64,000 bases of DNA from Pseudoxanthomonas sp. PXM02 (GTDB lineage Bacteria > Pseudomonadota > Gammaproteobacteria > Xanthomonadales > Xanthomonadaceae). Shown piece after piece: positions 27,631-36,359 of this stretch. The stretch is from positions 271,501 to 335,500 of the forward strand of contig NZ_JACVAK010000003.1 of the NCBI RefSeq assembly GCF_014851805.1, written 5' to 3'. A program made the translations under genes and the position numbers. The first letter of the stretch is position 1, and each line of letters starts with the position of its first letter. A model generated the notes under the pieces. That model saw only the letters and a program-made list of their open reading frames with translations, was not told where the DNA came from and searched no databases.

Positions 27631-28890
27631 TCAGCGCGACAGGCGCAGGCGGCTGATCGTGCCGCGACCTGGCGCCGACTGGATCGACAGCGTCCAGCCC
27701 AGGTGCTCGCACAGGCGCGCCAGCAGGTCGAGGCCGATGCCGCCGCCCTCGCGGCCGCCGCCTCGCGCCATCTGCGCGTACAGGCGACTGATTTCTTCCG
27801 GCGTCATGCCGTGGCCCGGATCCCGCACGACCACCGTCGCATCCGCATCCAGGCTCACGTGGATCCCGCCGTTGTCGCTGTTCTCGATGGCATTGCGCAG
27901 CAGGTTGCCGATCGCCGCCTGCACGATGTGCAGCGGCGCGGACACGCTGCACGGCGCAAGGTCGTCGATGACGACGGACAGGTCCTTGCCGTCCATCAGG
28001 TGGCGATGGTCGTCGATGATGTCCGGCAGCAACTCGTGCAGCGGCACGACCTCGTTGCTGCGCGAGAGGCGCGCGGGATCCTTGGCGAGGGTCAGCAACA
28101 GGGCAATCAGCTGTTCCACGTCGCGTGCGGTCCGGTGGATGCGCTGCACCTGCTGACGTGCAGAGCCGGGCAGATCGTCGCGACCCAGCGCCAGTTCGCT
28201 GGCACCCGCGATGATGGCGATGGGCGTGCGGAGTTCGTGGCTGGTCGTATCGATGAAGACGCGCTCGCGTTCGACGAAGGCATCCTGGCGGCGAAGATAG
28301 TCGTTCAGGGCATTGGTGATGACGTGCAGCTCGGAACTGGCGTCGTCCGCCACGGCCACGCGTTGGCCGGCATGGTCGGGGGCCAGCTTTCCGATGTCAC
28401 TGGCCAGGTCCGACAAAGGACGCAGCGCGTCGCGTACACCGCGGGCGACCAGCACGCCGATGATCACCAAGACGACGGCCGCGAGTCCCAGCGATCCGAG
28501 CAGCAATGCGTCCTCGACCGTCTCGATGCCGGTGATGTCGCGCACGACGAAATAGTCCACGTCGCCCTGGCGCTGGACCAGCACGACGTTCTCCCGCCCC
28601 TTGAACCAGAAATCATCGTGGACGCCCGAAGGCAACATCGACAGCTCGGGCGGCGGTGGACGACCTGGCATGCGGTAGATCTGCAGCGTGTCGGTATCCC
28701 GCCATGCGTAGGCCGGATCGTCGGCCTGCCGTTGCACGTGCTCTGCGATCTCGCGCTGGAGCAGCGATTTCCACACCCTGTCCTCGAGAAAGTCATCCGC
28801 GAAGACGAGGAGGATGACGGCCGCCAGCAGCACGGCATAACCGCCGAGCAGGCGCCGGATTTTCCCGTGCAGGCTGCGATGGGCCTTCAT
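27631..28890 (-). CDS. Sensor histidine kinase of a two-component system
   Basis: The 419-residue product has membrane helices at about 14-32 and 129-150 enclosing a periplasmic sensor region of about 95 residues. A HAMP-like linker and a HisKA domain with phospho-acceptor H218 (SHELRTP) follow. A HATPase domain has an N-box (NLLRNAIENS), a DPGHGM G1 box and GGGIGLDLLARL. The short sensor is acidic and proline-rich, loosely resembling PhoQ/PmrB-type sensors. The start overlaps the response regulator stop by four bases. The pair is divergent from the lipid A modification operon, so it probably controls it; the signal is unknown. Confidence 0.9.
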   Translation of the reverse strand: MKAHRSLHGKIRRLLGGYAVLLAAVILLVFADDFLEDRVWKSLLQREIAEHVQRQADDPAYAWRDTDTLQIYRMPGRPPPPELSMLPSGVHDDFWFKGRENVVLVQRQGDVDYFVVRDITGIETVEDALLLGSLGLAAVVLVIIGVLVARGVRDALRPLSDLASDIGKLAPDHAGQRVAVADDASSELHVITNALNDYLRRQDAFVERERVFIDTTSHELRTPIAIIAGASELALGRDDLPGSARQQVQRIHRTARDVEQLIALLLTLAKDPARLSRSNEVVPLHELLPDIIDDHRHLMDGKDLSVVIDDLAPCSVSAPLHIVQAAIGNLLRNAIENSDNGGIHVSLDADATVVVRDPGHGMTPEEISRLYAQMARGGGREGGGIGLDLLARLCEHLGWTLSIQSAPGRGTISRLRLSR

Positions 28891-29579
28891 GCGTCGCGTG
28901 CCTCGTGCGGGACCGCCAGCCGGTAACCGGTACGCGGCAGCGTCTGGATCAGCTTGACCGGAAACGGGCCGTCGACGCTGCGCCGCAATTCATAGATATG
29001 CGAGCGGAGCATGTCGCCGTCGGGCGGATCCTCACCCCACAGTGCGTGCTCCAGCTGCTGCCGGGTGACTGCTGCGGGGCTGGCCTGCATCAGCGTCTCC
29101 AGCAGCCTGCGGCACGCGGGATACAGGTGCAGCGCTTGACCAGCGCGCGTGACCTCCAGGGTGGCAAGGTCGAGCTTCAGGTCGTGCACTTCCAGCACCT
29201 TGCGCCGTTGCCGGCCCTGCGTACGCACCATCAACGCTTCCAGCCGCACTTCCAGTTCCGGCAGCGCGAAGGGCTTGGTCAGGTAGTCGTCGGCGCCGGC
29301 ACGAAAGCCGGCGATCTTGTCGGGCAGCTCGTCGCGCGCGGTCAGCATGATGACCGGCAGGCTGGAGTCGTGCTCCTCGCGCAGTCGACGCAAGACCTCG
29401 GGGCCTTCCAGTCGCGGCAGCATCCAGTCCAGCACCAGGGCGTCGTACGTCTGCGTCGTCGCCAGGTGCAGCCCGGTCACGCCGTCGGGCGCGGCGTCCA
29501 GCGTGTGGCCGCGCGCCTCGAAGTAATCGAACAGGTTCGCCACCAGGTTCCGGTTGTCTTCGATCACCAGCAGCCGCAT
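28887..29579 (-). CDS. OmpR/PhoP-family response regulator
   Basis: The product is 230 residues from the ATG at 29579 (an ATG at 29588 is also possible). The receiver domain has the acidic pocket IEDN, phospho-acceptor D51 (LVLDWMLP), a LTARD threonine and the YLTKPF lysine. The C-terminal winged helix includes TRQQLEHALWG and LRSHIYELRRSVD. It is the first gene of an operon with the histidine kinase. A perfect 16-base palindrome at 29640-29655 lies between it and the divergent glycosyltransferase gene. Confidence 0.92.
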   Translation of the reverse strand: MRLLVIEDNRNLVANLFDYFEARGHTLDAAPDGVTGLHLATTQTYDALVLDWMLPRLEGPEVLRRLREEHDSSLPVIMLTARDELPDKIAGFRAGADDYLTKPFALPELEVRLEALMVRTQGRQRRKVLEVHDLKLDLATLEVTRAGQALHLYPACRRLLETLMQASPAAVTRQQLEHALWGEDPPDGDMLRSHIYELRRSVDGPFPVKLIQTLPRTGYRLAVPHEARDA

Positions 29580-29639
29580 CGGAAGCATCCGCGCCAAATA
29601 GGGAGGACCGGCAGGATCGCAGGCCGGACGTCGAAGCAC

Positions 29640-29655
29640 CGTCGGAATTCCGACG
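29640..29655. promoter_or_regulatory. Perfect 16-base palindrome in the divergent promoter region
   Basis: CGTCGGAATTCCGACG is identical to its reverse complement. It lies midway between the response regulator start (29579) and the ArnT-like gene start (29717). It is a candidate operator. OmpR-type regulators usually bind direct repeats, so another regulator may be responsible. Confidence 0.5.
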
Positions 29656-29716
29656 AATCTCCTACGCCCCATGATCCACCATCGTGCGCCCGCCTGCAGA
29701 CTGGCCGACCCTGCCA

Positions 29717-31423
29717 ATGCTTTCCGCGCGCTCCCGACACGCCTCCCGCTGGCAGACCCCGCTGCTGGTCGCCCTCATGGTGTGGGCCCTGCTGGCAGGG
29801 CTGGGCCTGCGCGAACCGATGCCGGCCGACGAGCCGCGCTTCGTGCTCGCCGCGCAGACGATGGTGGAGACGGGCCAATGGCTGTTCCCCCACCGCGGCA
29901 TCGAGCTCTACGCCGAGAAACCGCCGACGTTCATGTGGCTGCAGGCGACCAGCTATCTGCTGGTGCGCAGCTGGGACGTGGCCTTCCTGCTGCCGTCGCT
30001 GCTGGCGGCGCTGCTGACGCTGTGGCTGTCCGGCGATCTCGCACGTCGCCTGTGGGGACGCCGTGCGGTGCCCTACGCGGTGTTCGGCCTGTTCGTCTGC
30101 CTGCAGTTCGCCCTGCAGGCCAAGCGCGCGCAGATCGACATGGTGCTCGTGGGCATGACCACCCTGTCACTGTGGGCCTTGCTGCGTTATCTGTTGGAGA
30201 CGCCGAGTGCGTGGCTGCTCGCGCTGGGCACGTTCGCCGCCGGGCTGGGCACGGTGACCAAGGGCGTCGGCTTCCTGCCGCTGCTGGTGTTCATCCCGTG
30301 GCTGTGGGTGCGGTGGAAATCGGCACAGGACCTGCCCGCGCACCGCGGCGTGCATGCGCTGGCGGGCGTGGCCGGCTTCCTGTTGGGTGCCGGCGTCTGG
30401 CTGGTACCGATGCTGTCCGTCGCGCTGTCCTCGTCCGATCCCGCCCTGCATACCTACGCGCGCGAGATGCTGTTCAAGCAGACCGGCACGCGTTACGCCA
30501 ATGCGTGGCATCACGTGAAGCCGGCCTGGTATTACCTGCAGACGATGCTGACGCTGTGGCTGCCCGGTGTACTGCTCGCACCATGGCTGCTGCCCGCGTG
30601 GTGGCGACGGCTGCGGCGCGTCGATGCGCGTTATGCGCTGCTGCTCGTGTGGGCGCTGCTGGTGCTGGTGTTCTTCAGCGCCAGCCCGGGCAAGCGCGAG
30701 GTCTACATCTTCCCGATGTTGCCTGCACTCGCGGTGGCAGCATCGCCGCTGCTGGCAGGCCTGCTGCGGCGCCGAGGCGTGCGTGCGACGTTGTGGGCCT
30801 ACATGACGGTGCTGGTGGCGGTCGCCGGCGCGCTCGGACTGTGGCTGCTGACAGCATCGCCCGAGCGCGTGCATGCGCTGGTCGACGGCCGCGGCATGGA
30901 CATGGCCACGGTCGCGCAACTGAGCCGATGGCTGCTCGGCTTCGCGGTCGTCGCGATCGCGGTGATGCTCGCCGCACGGCGGCGGGTGGCGGTCGCGCTG
31001 GTCGCGGTGACGGGGGCGTTGTGGACGGCCTATGGCATGGGCTTCATGCCCGCGATCAGCCCGGACAGTTCTGCCCGGGCGCTGATGCAGCGCGTCGGCG
31101 AACGGATCGGTCCCGACGCCGAGCTGGCGATGCTCGGTTGGCGCGAGCAGCATCTGCTGCAGGCCGACCGGCTGGTGACCGATTTCGGATTCAAGCAACC
31201 CTGGGTGGACCAGTGGCAGCACGCGCATGCGTGGTTGCTGGCGGCGCCGGACAAGCGCTGGCTGTTCCTGCGCAAGGATGCCATCGGACCTTGTCTTGAC
31301 CCCGCCAAGGTCATCGACATCGGCGCGTCCAACCGGCGCGCGTGGATCCTGGCGCGTGGCGATGCCTGGATCGCAGGGTGCGACGTGCCCTCCACCTGGT
31401 CCGCCGACGTCAGCGAAGACTGA
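29717..31423 (+). CDS. ArnT/PMT-type (GT83-like) membrane glycosyltransferase
   Basis: The product is 568 residues from the ATG at 29717; a GTG at 29684 would add 11. Ten or more membrane helices are visible. The first periplasmic loop has the GT-C signature PADEPRFVLAAQTMVETGQW, where Asp-Glu is the expected metal/catalytic site, followed by YAEKPPTFMW. The central loop contains LFKQTGTRY. ArnT-like enzymes move a sugar from undecaprenyl phosphate to lipid A phosphate on the periplasmic face. No arnA, arnB or arnD is in the window, so the sugar is probably not L-Ara4N unless it is made elsewhere. It is first in a five-gene operon with a PAP2 phosphatase and EptA. Confidence 0.87.
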   Translation: MLSARSRHASRWQTPLLVALMVWALLAGLGLREPMPADEPRFVLAAQTMVETGQWLFPHRGIELYAEKPPTFMWLQATSYLLVRSWDVAFLLPSLLAALLTLWLSGDLARRLWGRRAVPYAVFGLFVCLQFALQAKRAQIDMVLVGMTTLSLWALLRYLLETPSAWLLALGTFAAGLGTVTKGVGFLPLLVFIPWLWVRWKSAQDLPAHRGVHALAGVAGFLLGAGVWLVPMLSVALSSSDPALHTYAREMLFKQTGTRYANAWHHVKPAWYYLQTMLTLWLPGVLLAPWLLPAWWRRLRRVDARYALLLVWALLVLVFFSASPGKREVYIFPMLPALAVAASPLLAGLLRRRGVRATLWAYMTVLVAVAGALGLWLLTASPERVHALVDGRGMDMATVAQLSRWLLGFAVVAIAVMLAARRRVAVALVAVTGALWTAYGMGFMPAISPDSSARALMQRVGERIGPDAELAMLGWREQHLLQADRLVTDFGFKQPWVDQWQHAHAWLLAAPDKRWLFLRKDAIGPCLDPAKVIDIGASNRRAWILARGDAWIAGCDVPSTWSADVSED

Positions 31424-31539
31424 ACCTCGAACAACGCCACGCCGGCACCTCCGGCGTTTAACACGGCTCCGACACCTGTCCGACCGTGCTACGACATCGC
31501 GGCAACGAGCATGCGCGCACCCTCACTGGCCCGCGCCGC

Positions 31540-32265
31540 ATGTCCGCACCGTCGCCCTCTTTTTCCGCCGTGCCGGAGCAGCGCCTCTCCGGTCTGCTTC
31601 CTGTCTCGGTGATCCTGCTGGTGGCGGCCTGGATGGCCGCACAGTCGCTGGATCAGCCGCTGGCGTCGTGGCTGTTCCGCTGGCAGGGAGAGGCCTGGTC
31701 GCTGAAGCACAGCGTCGTGCTGGAAACCGTGCTGCATCGGGGTGGCCGTCTGCTCAGCCAGCTGGCCTGGGTCGGGCTGCTGGTGGCCACGCTGACGCAG
31801 TGGCGCACGCGAGCCGCAGACCGGTGGACCCGACCCGCGGCGCGACTGCTGATTGCCGTACTTGCCTCCACCGCCTGCGTGGCAGTGCTGAAAGCGACGA
31901 CGCACATGGACTGTCCGTGGGATCTCGTCGGCTTCGGTGGGCAGCGCCCGTTCGTGCCGCTGCTTGAACACCGTCCGGCAACGCTCGGCATGCCGGCCTG
32001 CTTTCCGGCCGCGCATGCCGCAAGTGGCTATGCATGGGTGGCGCTGTACTTCTTCTTCCTGCAGGCCGCACCGCGTTGGCGCCACCTGGGATTGGCCGCG
32101 GGACTGCTGGCGGGCGCCGTCTTCGGGATGGCGCAACAACTGCGCGGCGCGCATTTCCTGTCGCACGACATTGCCAGCCTGGCGATCTGCTGGACGGTCG
32201 CGTGCATCGTCGACCGCGTCGGCGCGTGGCGTGCCTCCGCGACCGGGGCGGAGGGGCGGGCATGA
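31540..32265 (+). CDS. PAP2-family membrane phosphatase, possible lipid A phosphatase
   Basis: The 241-residue product has about five or six membrane helices and the three PAP2 motifs in order: K-containing motif 1 (LKATTHMDCPWD), motif 2 (FPAAHAASGYAW, with Ala where the usual PSGH has Ser-Gly) and motif 3 (RGAHFLSHDIASL). The family includes LpxE/LpxF lipid A phosphatases and undecaprenyl diphosphate phosphatases. Its position between an ArnT-like transferase and EptA favours a lipid A or polyprenyl phosphate substrate. Its TGA overlaps the next ATG by four bases. The ATG at 31540 is chosen over an in-frame upstream start because it lies just before the hydrophobic region. Confidence 0.85.
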   Translation: MSAPSPSFSAVPEQRLSGLLPVSVILLVAAWMAAQSLDQPLASWLFRWQGEAWSLKHSVVLETVLHRGGRLLSQLAWVGLLVATLTQWRTRAADRWTRPAARLLIAVLASTACVAVLKATTHMDCPWDLVGFGGQRPFVPLLEHRPATLGMPACFPAAHAASGYAWVALYFFFLQAAPRWRHLGLAAGLLAGAVFGMAQQLRGAHFLSHDIASLAICWTVACIVDRVGAWRASATGAEGRA

Positions 32266-33929
32266 ACGCTTCAGTCCTCGGTCGCGCGGCGACGCCATCA
32301 CGCTGGCAGCGCATCCGCGCTCTGCTGGGCGTACGTCCCTTGATCTCTTCCGAGGCGTTGATCCTCGTCGCCTGCCTGTACTTCAGCGTGTTCGCGAATG
32401 CGGCCTTCTGGCGGGCCGCCACACCGCAACCCTGGTCGCAGTGGCGATGGACGCTCTCGCTGTTCCTGCTGGTGACCTGCGTGCACGGCGTATGGCTGTC
32501 GCTGCTGGTGTGGCGGCGCACGGCACGCGTGGTGCTGTCCGCGCTGGTGGTGGTGGCCGCGCTCGCGGGTCACTACATGGCCAGCTACGGCATCTACATC
32601 GACGCCGACATGGTCCGCAACGTGCTGCATACCGACTGGCGCGAGGCCAGCGACCTGGCCGGCATCGACATCCTGGTGCCGCTGCTCGCCGCCGCGCCGG
32701 CCCTGCTGCTGATCTGGCGCGTGCGCCTGAAGGAACGAAGCTGGTCTCGGACGTTCGGCGTGAGGCTGGTCTTCCTTGCCGGCATGGTGGCGACGGGCGT
32801 GGTCGGTGTCCTGCCGTCCACGCAGCAGCTGACCGCGTTCCTGCGCAACCAGCGCGAAGTGCGCTACCTGGTGACGCCTGCCAACGTGCTGGTCTCGCTG
32901 GCCAAGGTGGTCAGCGAGGATCCGCCCGGCCGCAAGCGCGTTCTGCAGCCGATCGGCGAAGACGCCGTGCAGTCGCCCGCGGCCACCATGCGCCGGCCGC
33001 GCCTGCTGGTGCTGGTGGTCGGCGAGACCGCCCGCGCCGCGAGCTGGGGCCTCAACGGCTATGCGCGCCAGACGACGCCGGAACTCGCCAGGCGCAACGT
33101 GCTCAACTTCCCGCACGTCACCGCCTGCGGCAGCAGCACCGAAGTCTCGCTGCCGTGCATGTTCTCGCCGCTGGGCAGGGAGCACTACGACGAAGCGGAG
33201 ATCCGCAGCCACCAGTCGCTGCTGCACGTGCTGCAGCGGGCGGGCGTGCAGACCTTGTGGCGCGACAACCAGTCGGGCTGCAAGGGTGTCTGCGATGGCC
33301 TGGCCGTCGAGGATCTGCATGCGCGCACCGATGCGGATCTCTGCAACGGCAAGCGCTGCTACGACGAGATCCTGCTGTCCGGGCTGGAAGACACCGTCCG
33401 TCGCCATCACGGCGACCAGGTCGTGGTGCTGCACATGCTGGGCAACCACGGACCGACTTACTCCGAGCGCTACCCGTCCTCCTTCAAGGCCTACGAGCCG
33501 GTCTGCGAGACCTCCGACCTTGGGCGCTGCTCACGCGCGCAGATCACCAACGCTTACGACAACGCGCTGCGCTACACCGACCACGTAGTGGCCTCCGCCA
33601 TCGACCGGCTGGCTGCCCTGGACGGCTACGACACTGCCCTGCTGTACGTGTCCGACCACGGTGAATCGCTGGGCGAAAAGGGGCTGTACCTGCACGGGAT
33701 GCCGTACTCCATCGCCCCTCGCGAACAGCTGGAAGTCCCGATGGTCGCGTGGTTCTCCGACGGCTGGCGCCGATCCACGCACCTGGACGAGCGTTGCCTG
33801 CAGCAGCAGGCACGCGGCGAACGTACCCACGACGACCTGTTCCACACCGTACTCGGCCTTACCGACGTGAAGACAACGCTGTACCGACCGGACTACGACA
33901 TTTTCCTGACCTGCAGGAGCGCACGCTGA
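32262..33929 (+). CDS. eptA: EptA-type lipid A phosphoethanolamine transferase
   Basis: The 555-residue product has five N-terminal membrane helices (about residues 30-185) and a periplasmic sulfatase-fold domain. The catalytic elements are visible: GETAR with E255, nucleophile T293 in SSTEVSLPCMFSPL, HMLGNHGPTY, and SDHGESLGEKGLYLHGMP. Cysteines at the spacings seen in EptA/MCR are present (TACGS, LPCM, GCKGVC, LCNGKRC, VCETSDLGRC). It would add phosphoethanolamine from phosphatidylethanolamine to lipid A, lowering negative charge and polymyxin binding. It overlaps both neighbours in the operon (ATGA upstream, TGATG downstream). Confidence 0.95.
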   Translation: MNASVLGRAATPSRWQRIRALLGVRPLISSEALILVACLYFSVFANAAFWRAATPQPWSQWRWTLSLFLLVTCVHGVWLSLLVWRRTARVVLSALVVVAALAGHYMASYGIYIDADMVRNVLHTDWREASDLAGIDILVPLLAAAPALLLIWRVRLKERSWSRTFGVRLVFLAGMVATGVVGVLPSTQQLTAFLRNQREVRYLVTPANVLVSLAKVVSEDPPGRKRVLQPIGEDAVQSPAATMRRPRLLVLVVGETARAASWGLNGYARQTTPELARRNVLNFPHVTACGSSTEVSLPCMFSPLGREHYDEAEIRSHQSLLHVLQRAGVQTLWRDNQSGCKGVCDGLAVEDLHARTDADLCNGKRCYDEILLSGLEDTVRRHHGDQVVVLHMLGNHGPTYSERYPSSFKAYEPVCETSDLGRCSRAQITNAYDNALRYTDHVVASAIDRLAALDGYDTALLYVSDHGESLGEKGLYLHGMPYSIAPREQLEVPMVAWFSDGWRRSTHLDERCLQQQARGERTHDDLFHTVLGLTDVKTTLYRPDYDIFLTCRSAR

Positions 33930-34687
33930 TGTTGAACACGCCAACCCCTTCCGTCATGAGCCTGTCCGTCGTCATTCCGGCCTTCAACGAACGCGGCAAC
34001 ATCGGTCCGCTGGTGCATGAGGTCGTGCGCCACCTGCGCGGCCGCGTGGCGTTCGACGTGATCTGCGTGGACGACCATTCCGACGATGACACGCGTGACG
34101 TACTCGCGGCATTGAAGGCCGAAGTCCCCGAGCTGCGGGTGCTGGTGCACCAGCAGCGCAGTGGCCAGAGCGCGGCTGTCCGTACCGGCGCCAAGCAGGC
34201 GCTGTCGCCATGGATCGCGACCCTCGACGGCGATGGACAGAACGATCCCGCCGATATCCTGAAGCTGCTGGCGGCACGCGATGCCGGCGATCCGCAGACC
34301 AAGCTGTTCGCCGGCTGGCGTGTCGAGCGCAAGGACACGGCGAGCAAGCGCTGGGCGTCGCGCTGGGCCAACCGCATCCGCCAGCGCCTGCTGCACGACG
34401 ACACGCCGGATACCGGTTGCGGCATCAAGCTGTTCGAGCGCGCCGCGTTCCTCGAACTGCCCTACTTCGACCACATGCACCGCTACCTGCCTGCGCTGAT
34501 GCAGCGTGCAGGCTGGAAGACCGTCAGCGTGCCCGTCTCGCATCGGCCGCGCGGCACCGGACAGTCCAAGTACACCAATCTCGGCCGAGCGCTGGTCGGC
34601 ATCCGCGATCTGATGGGTGTGTCCTGGCTGATCCAGCGCAGCCACGTGACGCCCATCAGTGAGCTCAACGTCGGCCGCAAGCCATGA
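33929..34687 (+). CDS. GT2 glycosyltransferase, dolichol-phosphate mannose synthase-like
   Basis: The 252-residue product has a GT-A fold: LSVVIPAFNERGNIGPLV, DDHSDDDT, the LDGDGQNDP metal-binding motif and a FAGWRVERKD region. The C-terminal HRPRGTGQSKY box is conserved in DPM1/ArnC-like enzymes that make polyprenyl-phosphate sugars at the cytoplasmic face. Unlike ArnC it lacks C-terminal membrane helices. It would supply the undecaprenyl-phosphate sugar donor used by the ArnT-like enzyme of the same operon. Its ATG overlaps the EptA stop by one base, and its stop overlaps the next start by four. The sugar is unknown. Confidence 0.9.
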   Translation: MLNTPTPSVMSLSVVIPAFNERGNIGPLVHEVVRHLRGRVAFDVICVDDHSDDDTRDVLAALKAEVPELRVLVHQQRSGQSAAVRTGAKQALSPWIATLDGDGQNDPADILKLLAARDAGDPQTKLFAGWRVERKDTASKRWASRWANRIRQRLLHDDTPDTGCGIKLFERAAFLELPYFDHMHRYLPALMQRAGWKTVSVPVSHRPRGTGQSKYTNLGRALVGIRDLMGVSWLIQRSHVTPISELNVGRKP

Positions 34688-35040
34688 GTGCGATGGACCA
34701 GGAAATCCTGTGGCTGGGCTGGACCGGCCTGCACATGACGCCGTGGAAGCTCATCGGCCTGACCGGCGCGGCGCTGTTCGGGGCACGCTGGCTGGTGCAG
34801 TTCGTCGCGTCGCGTCGCGCGCGACGGCCGGTGATCCCGCGCCTGTTCTGGTACATGAGCCTGGCGGGCAGCCTGATGGCGTTGAGCTACTTCCTGTTCT
34901 CGTCGAAGCAGGACGCGGTGGGCGTGCTGCAGAACCTGCTGCCCGCCTTCACTGCGGCGTACAGCCTGTATCTCGACGTGCGTCATGGCCGCGAACAGCG
35001 GCTCGCGTCGGGCGATGTGCCGGGACACCCGGCGCGCTGA
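34684..35040 (+). CDS. LAB_N-domain small membrane protein
   Basis: The 118-residue product has three hydrophobic helices and matches the N-terminal domain of lipid-A-disaccharide synthase fusions (LAB_N, for example LFGARWLVQFVASRRAR and FWYMSLAGSLMALSYFLF). The domain is often a free-standing small protein beside DPM-like glycosyltransferases. It is distantly related to PQ-loop/SWEET-type carriers, so a role in flipping or positioning a lipid-linked sugar is possible but unproven. It is the last gene of the operon, and its stop abuts the convergent sugar dehydrogenase stop. Confidence 0.85.
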   Translation: MSAMDQEILWLGWTGLHMTPWKLIGLTGAALFGARWLVQFVASRRARRPVIPRLFWYMSLAGSLMALSYFLFSSKQDAVGVLQNLLPAFTAAYSLYLDVRHGREQRLASGDVPGHPAR

Positions 35041-36285
35041 TCAGCTGGGATTCGGCGTGAGCTTCAGCAGGCGTCCGCCACCGCCGTCTTCCAGCAGCCA
35101 CAGCGCGCCATCCGGTCCCTGCTCGACCTCGCGGATACGTCGGCCCATCGGATAGCGCCGCGCCTCGCGCGCCTGCGTGCCATCGAACTCGATCTCGACA
35201 AGCGCCTGCGACGCCAGGCCGCCGATGAAGCCCTTGCCGCGGAACCACGGGAACAGATTGCCCGAATAGATGACGAAGCCCGCCGGTGCGATCACCGGCG
35301 TCCACCACGCCTCCGGCGCGTTGAAGTCTGGGCGGGTCGGGTGATCAGGGATCGGCTCCCCGCCGTAATGGTCGCCATTCGAAACGACAGGCCAACCGTA
35401 GTTGGTGCCGCGCTCGATCAGGTTCAGTTCGTCACCTCCCGCCGGGCCCATTTCGTGCGTCCACAGCCGGCCGGCGCCATCGAAAGCGATGCCGAGCATG
35501 TTGCGATGGCCCAGGGTCCACACCTGTGCGGCAATGCCGCCCTGCGCGGCGAAGGGATTGTCGGGTGGCACACTGCCGTCGTCGTTGAGCCGGATCAGCT
35601 TGCCGAGCGCGGACTGCAGGTCCTGCGCCGGCGTCATCGCCTGGCGATCGCTGGAGGTGATCCACAGCTTGCGATCCGCGCCGAACGCAAGCCGGTGCCC
35701 GTAGTGGCCTTCGCCATTGACCTTGGGCAACTGGCGCCAGATCACCTGCAGGTTGGACAGGCTGCCGCCATTGCCGCTGGCATCGAGCTGCAGCGTCGCA
35801 CGCGCCACTGCCGCGCCGCGTGTACCGCCACTGCCAGCTTCCGCATAGCTGAGGTAAACCCAACGGTTGTCGGCAAAGCGTGGATGCAACACGACATCGC
35901 CGAATCCGCCCTGCCCACCGTACGCCACCGCCGGCACGCCAACGATCTCGCCGACCTGTCCGGTCGCCACGTTGGCCAGGCGCAACTTGCCGGACTTTTC
36001 GGTCACCAGCAGTCGGCCATCGGGCAGGAAGGTCATCGCCCAGGGCTCGTTGAACGTGGCCACCGGCGTACTGGTGAACGGGGGATCGGGCACGGCGCGC
36101 GCAGGCTGCGTGCCACCGGTGACGCGCGGTCCTTCGGCGGCGGCCACGGCAGGCGCGGCACCCGCAACGTGCGTGGGCACTTCGGCGGATGACGCCAGCA
36201 CAACGTGCGCGCCCTCTTCCGTGAGCGTGGCGCGCTGGCACGCCGTCAGGCACAGGCAGCAGGCAAGCAGCAACGGCACTCTCAT
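35041..36285 (-). CDS. PQQ-dependent-type aldose sugar dehydrogenase, lipoprotein
   Basis: The product is 414 residues from the ATG at 36285. A lipobox (LCLTAC) predicts lipid anchoring, then a short variable segment leads to a six-bladed propeller. Blade repeats such as [21 protein letters not shown] and [15 protein letters not shown], with [31 protein letters not shown] and [11 protein letters not shown], match the soluble glucose/aldose sugar dehydrogenase (GSDH, YliI-like) family. The enzyme oxidises sugars in the periplasm with PQQ and calcium. Whether PQQ is made here cannot be judged. It is convergent with the lipid A operon, and 74 bases separate it from the nagX stop. Confidence 0.88.
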   Translation of the reverse strand: MRVPLLLACCLCLTACQRATLTEEGAHVVLASSAEVPTHVAGAAPAVAAAEGPRVTGGTQPARAVPDPPFTSTPVATFNEPWAMTFLPDGRLLVTEKSGKLRLANVATGQVGEIVGVPAVAYGGQGGFGDVVLHPRFADNRWVYLSYAEAGSGGTRGAAVARATLQLDASGNGGSLSNLQVIWRQLPKVNGEGHYGHRLAFGADRKLWITSSDRQAMTPAQDLQSALGKLIRLNDDGSVPPDNPFAAQGGIAAQVWTLGHRNMLGIAFDGAGRLWTHEMGPAGGDELNLIERGTNYGWPVVSNGDHYGGEPIPDHPTRPDFNAPEAWWTPVIAPAGFVIYSGNLFPWFRGKGFIGGLASQALVEIEFDGTQAREARRYPMGRRIREVEQGPDGALWLLEDGGGGRLLKLTPNPS

Positions 36286-36359
36286 GCGGGCGGCTCCGGC
36301 GGGTGTGGCTGCCTTTGTACGCCGCCGGCGTGAAGAAAAGCGTGACGGTCCGCCGGCCT

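Noticed and set aside
29579-29717. PmrA or PhoP box between the two-component genes and the ArnT-like gene
   Set aside because: No CTTAAG- or GTTTA-type direct repeat is present; only the palindrome at 29640 stands out.
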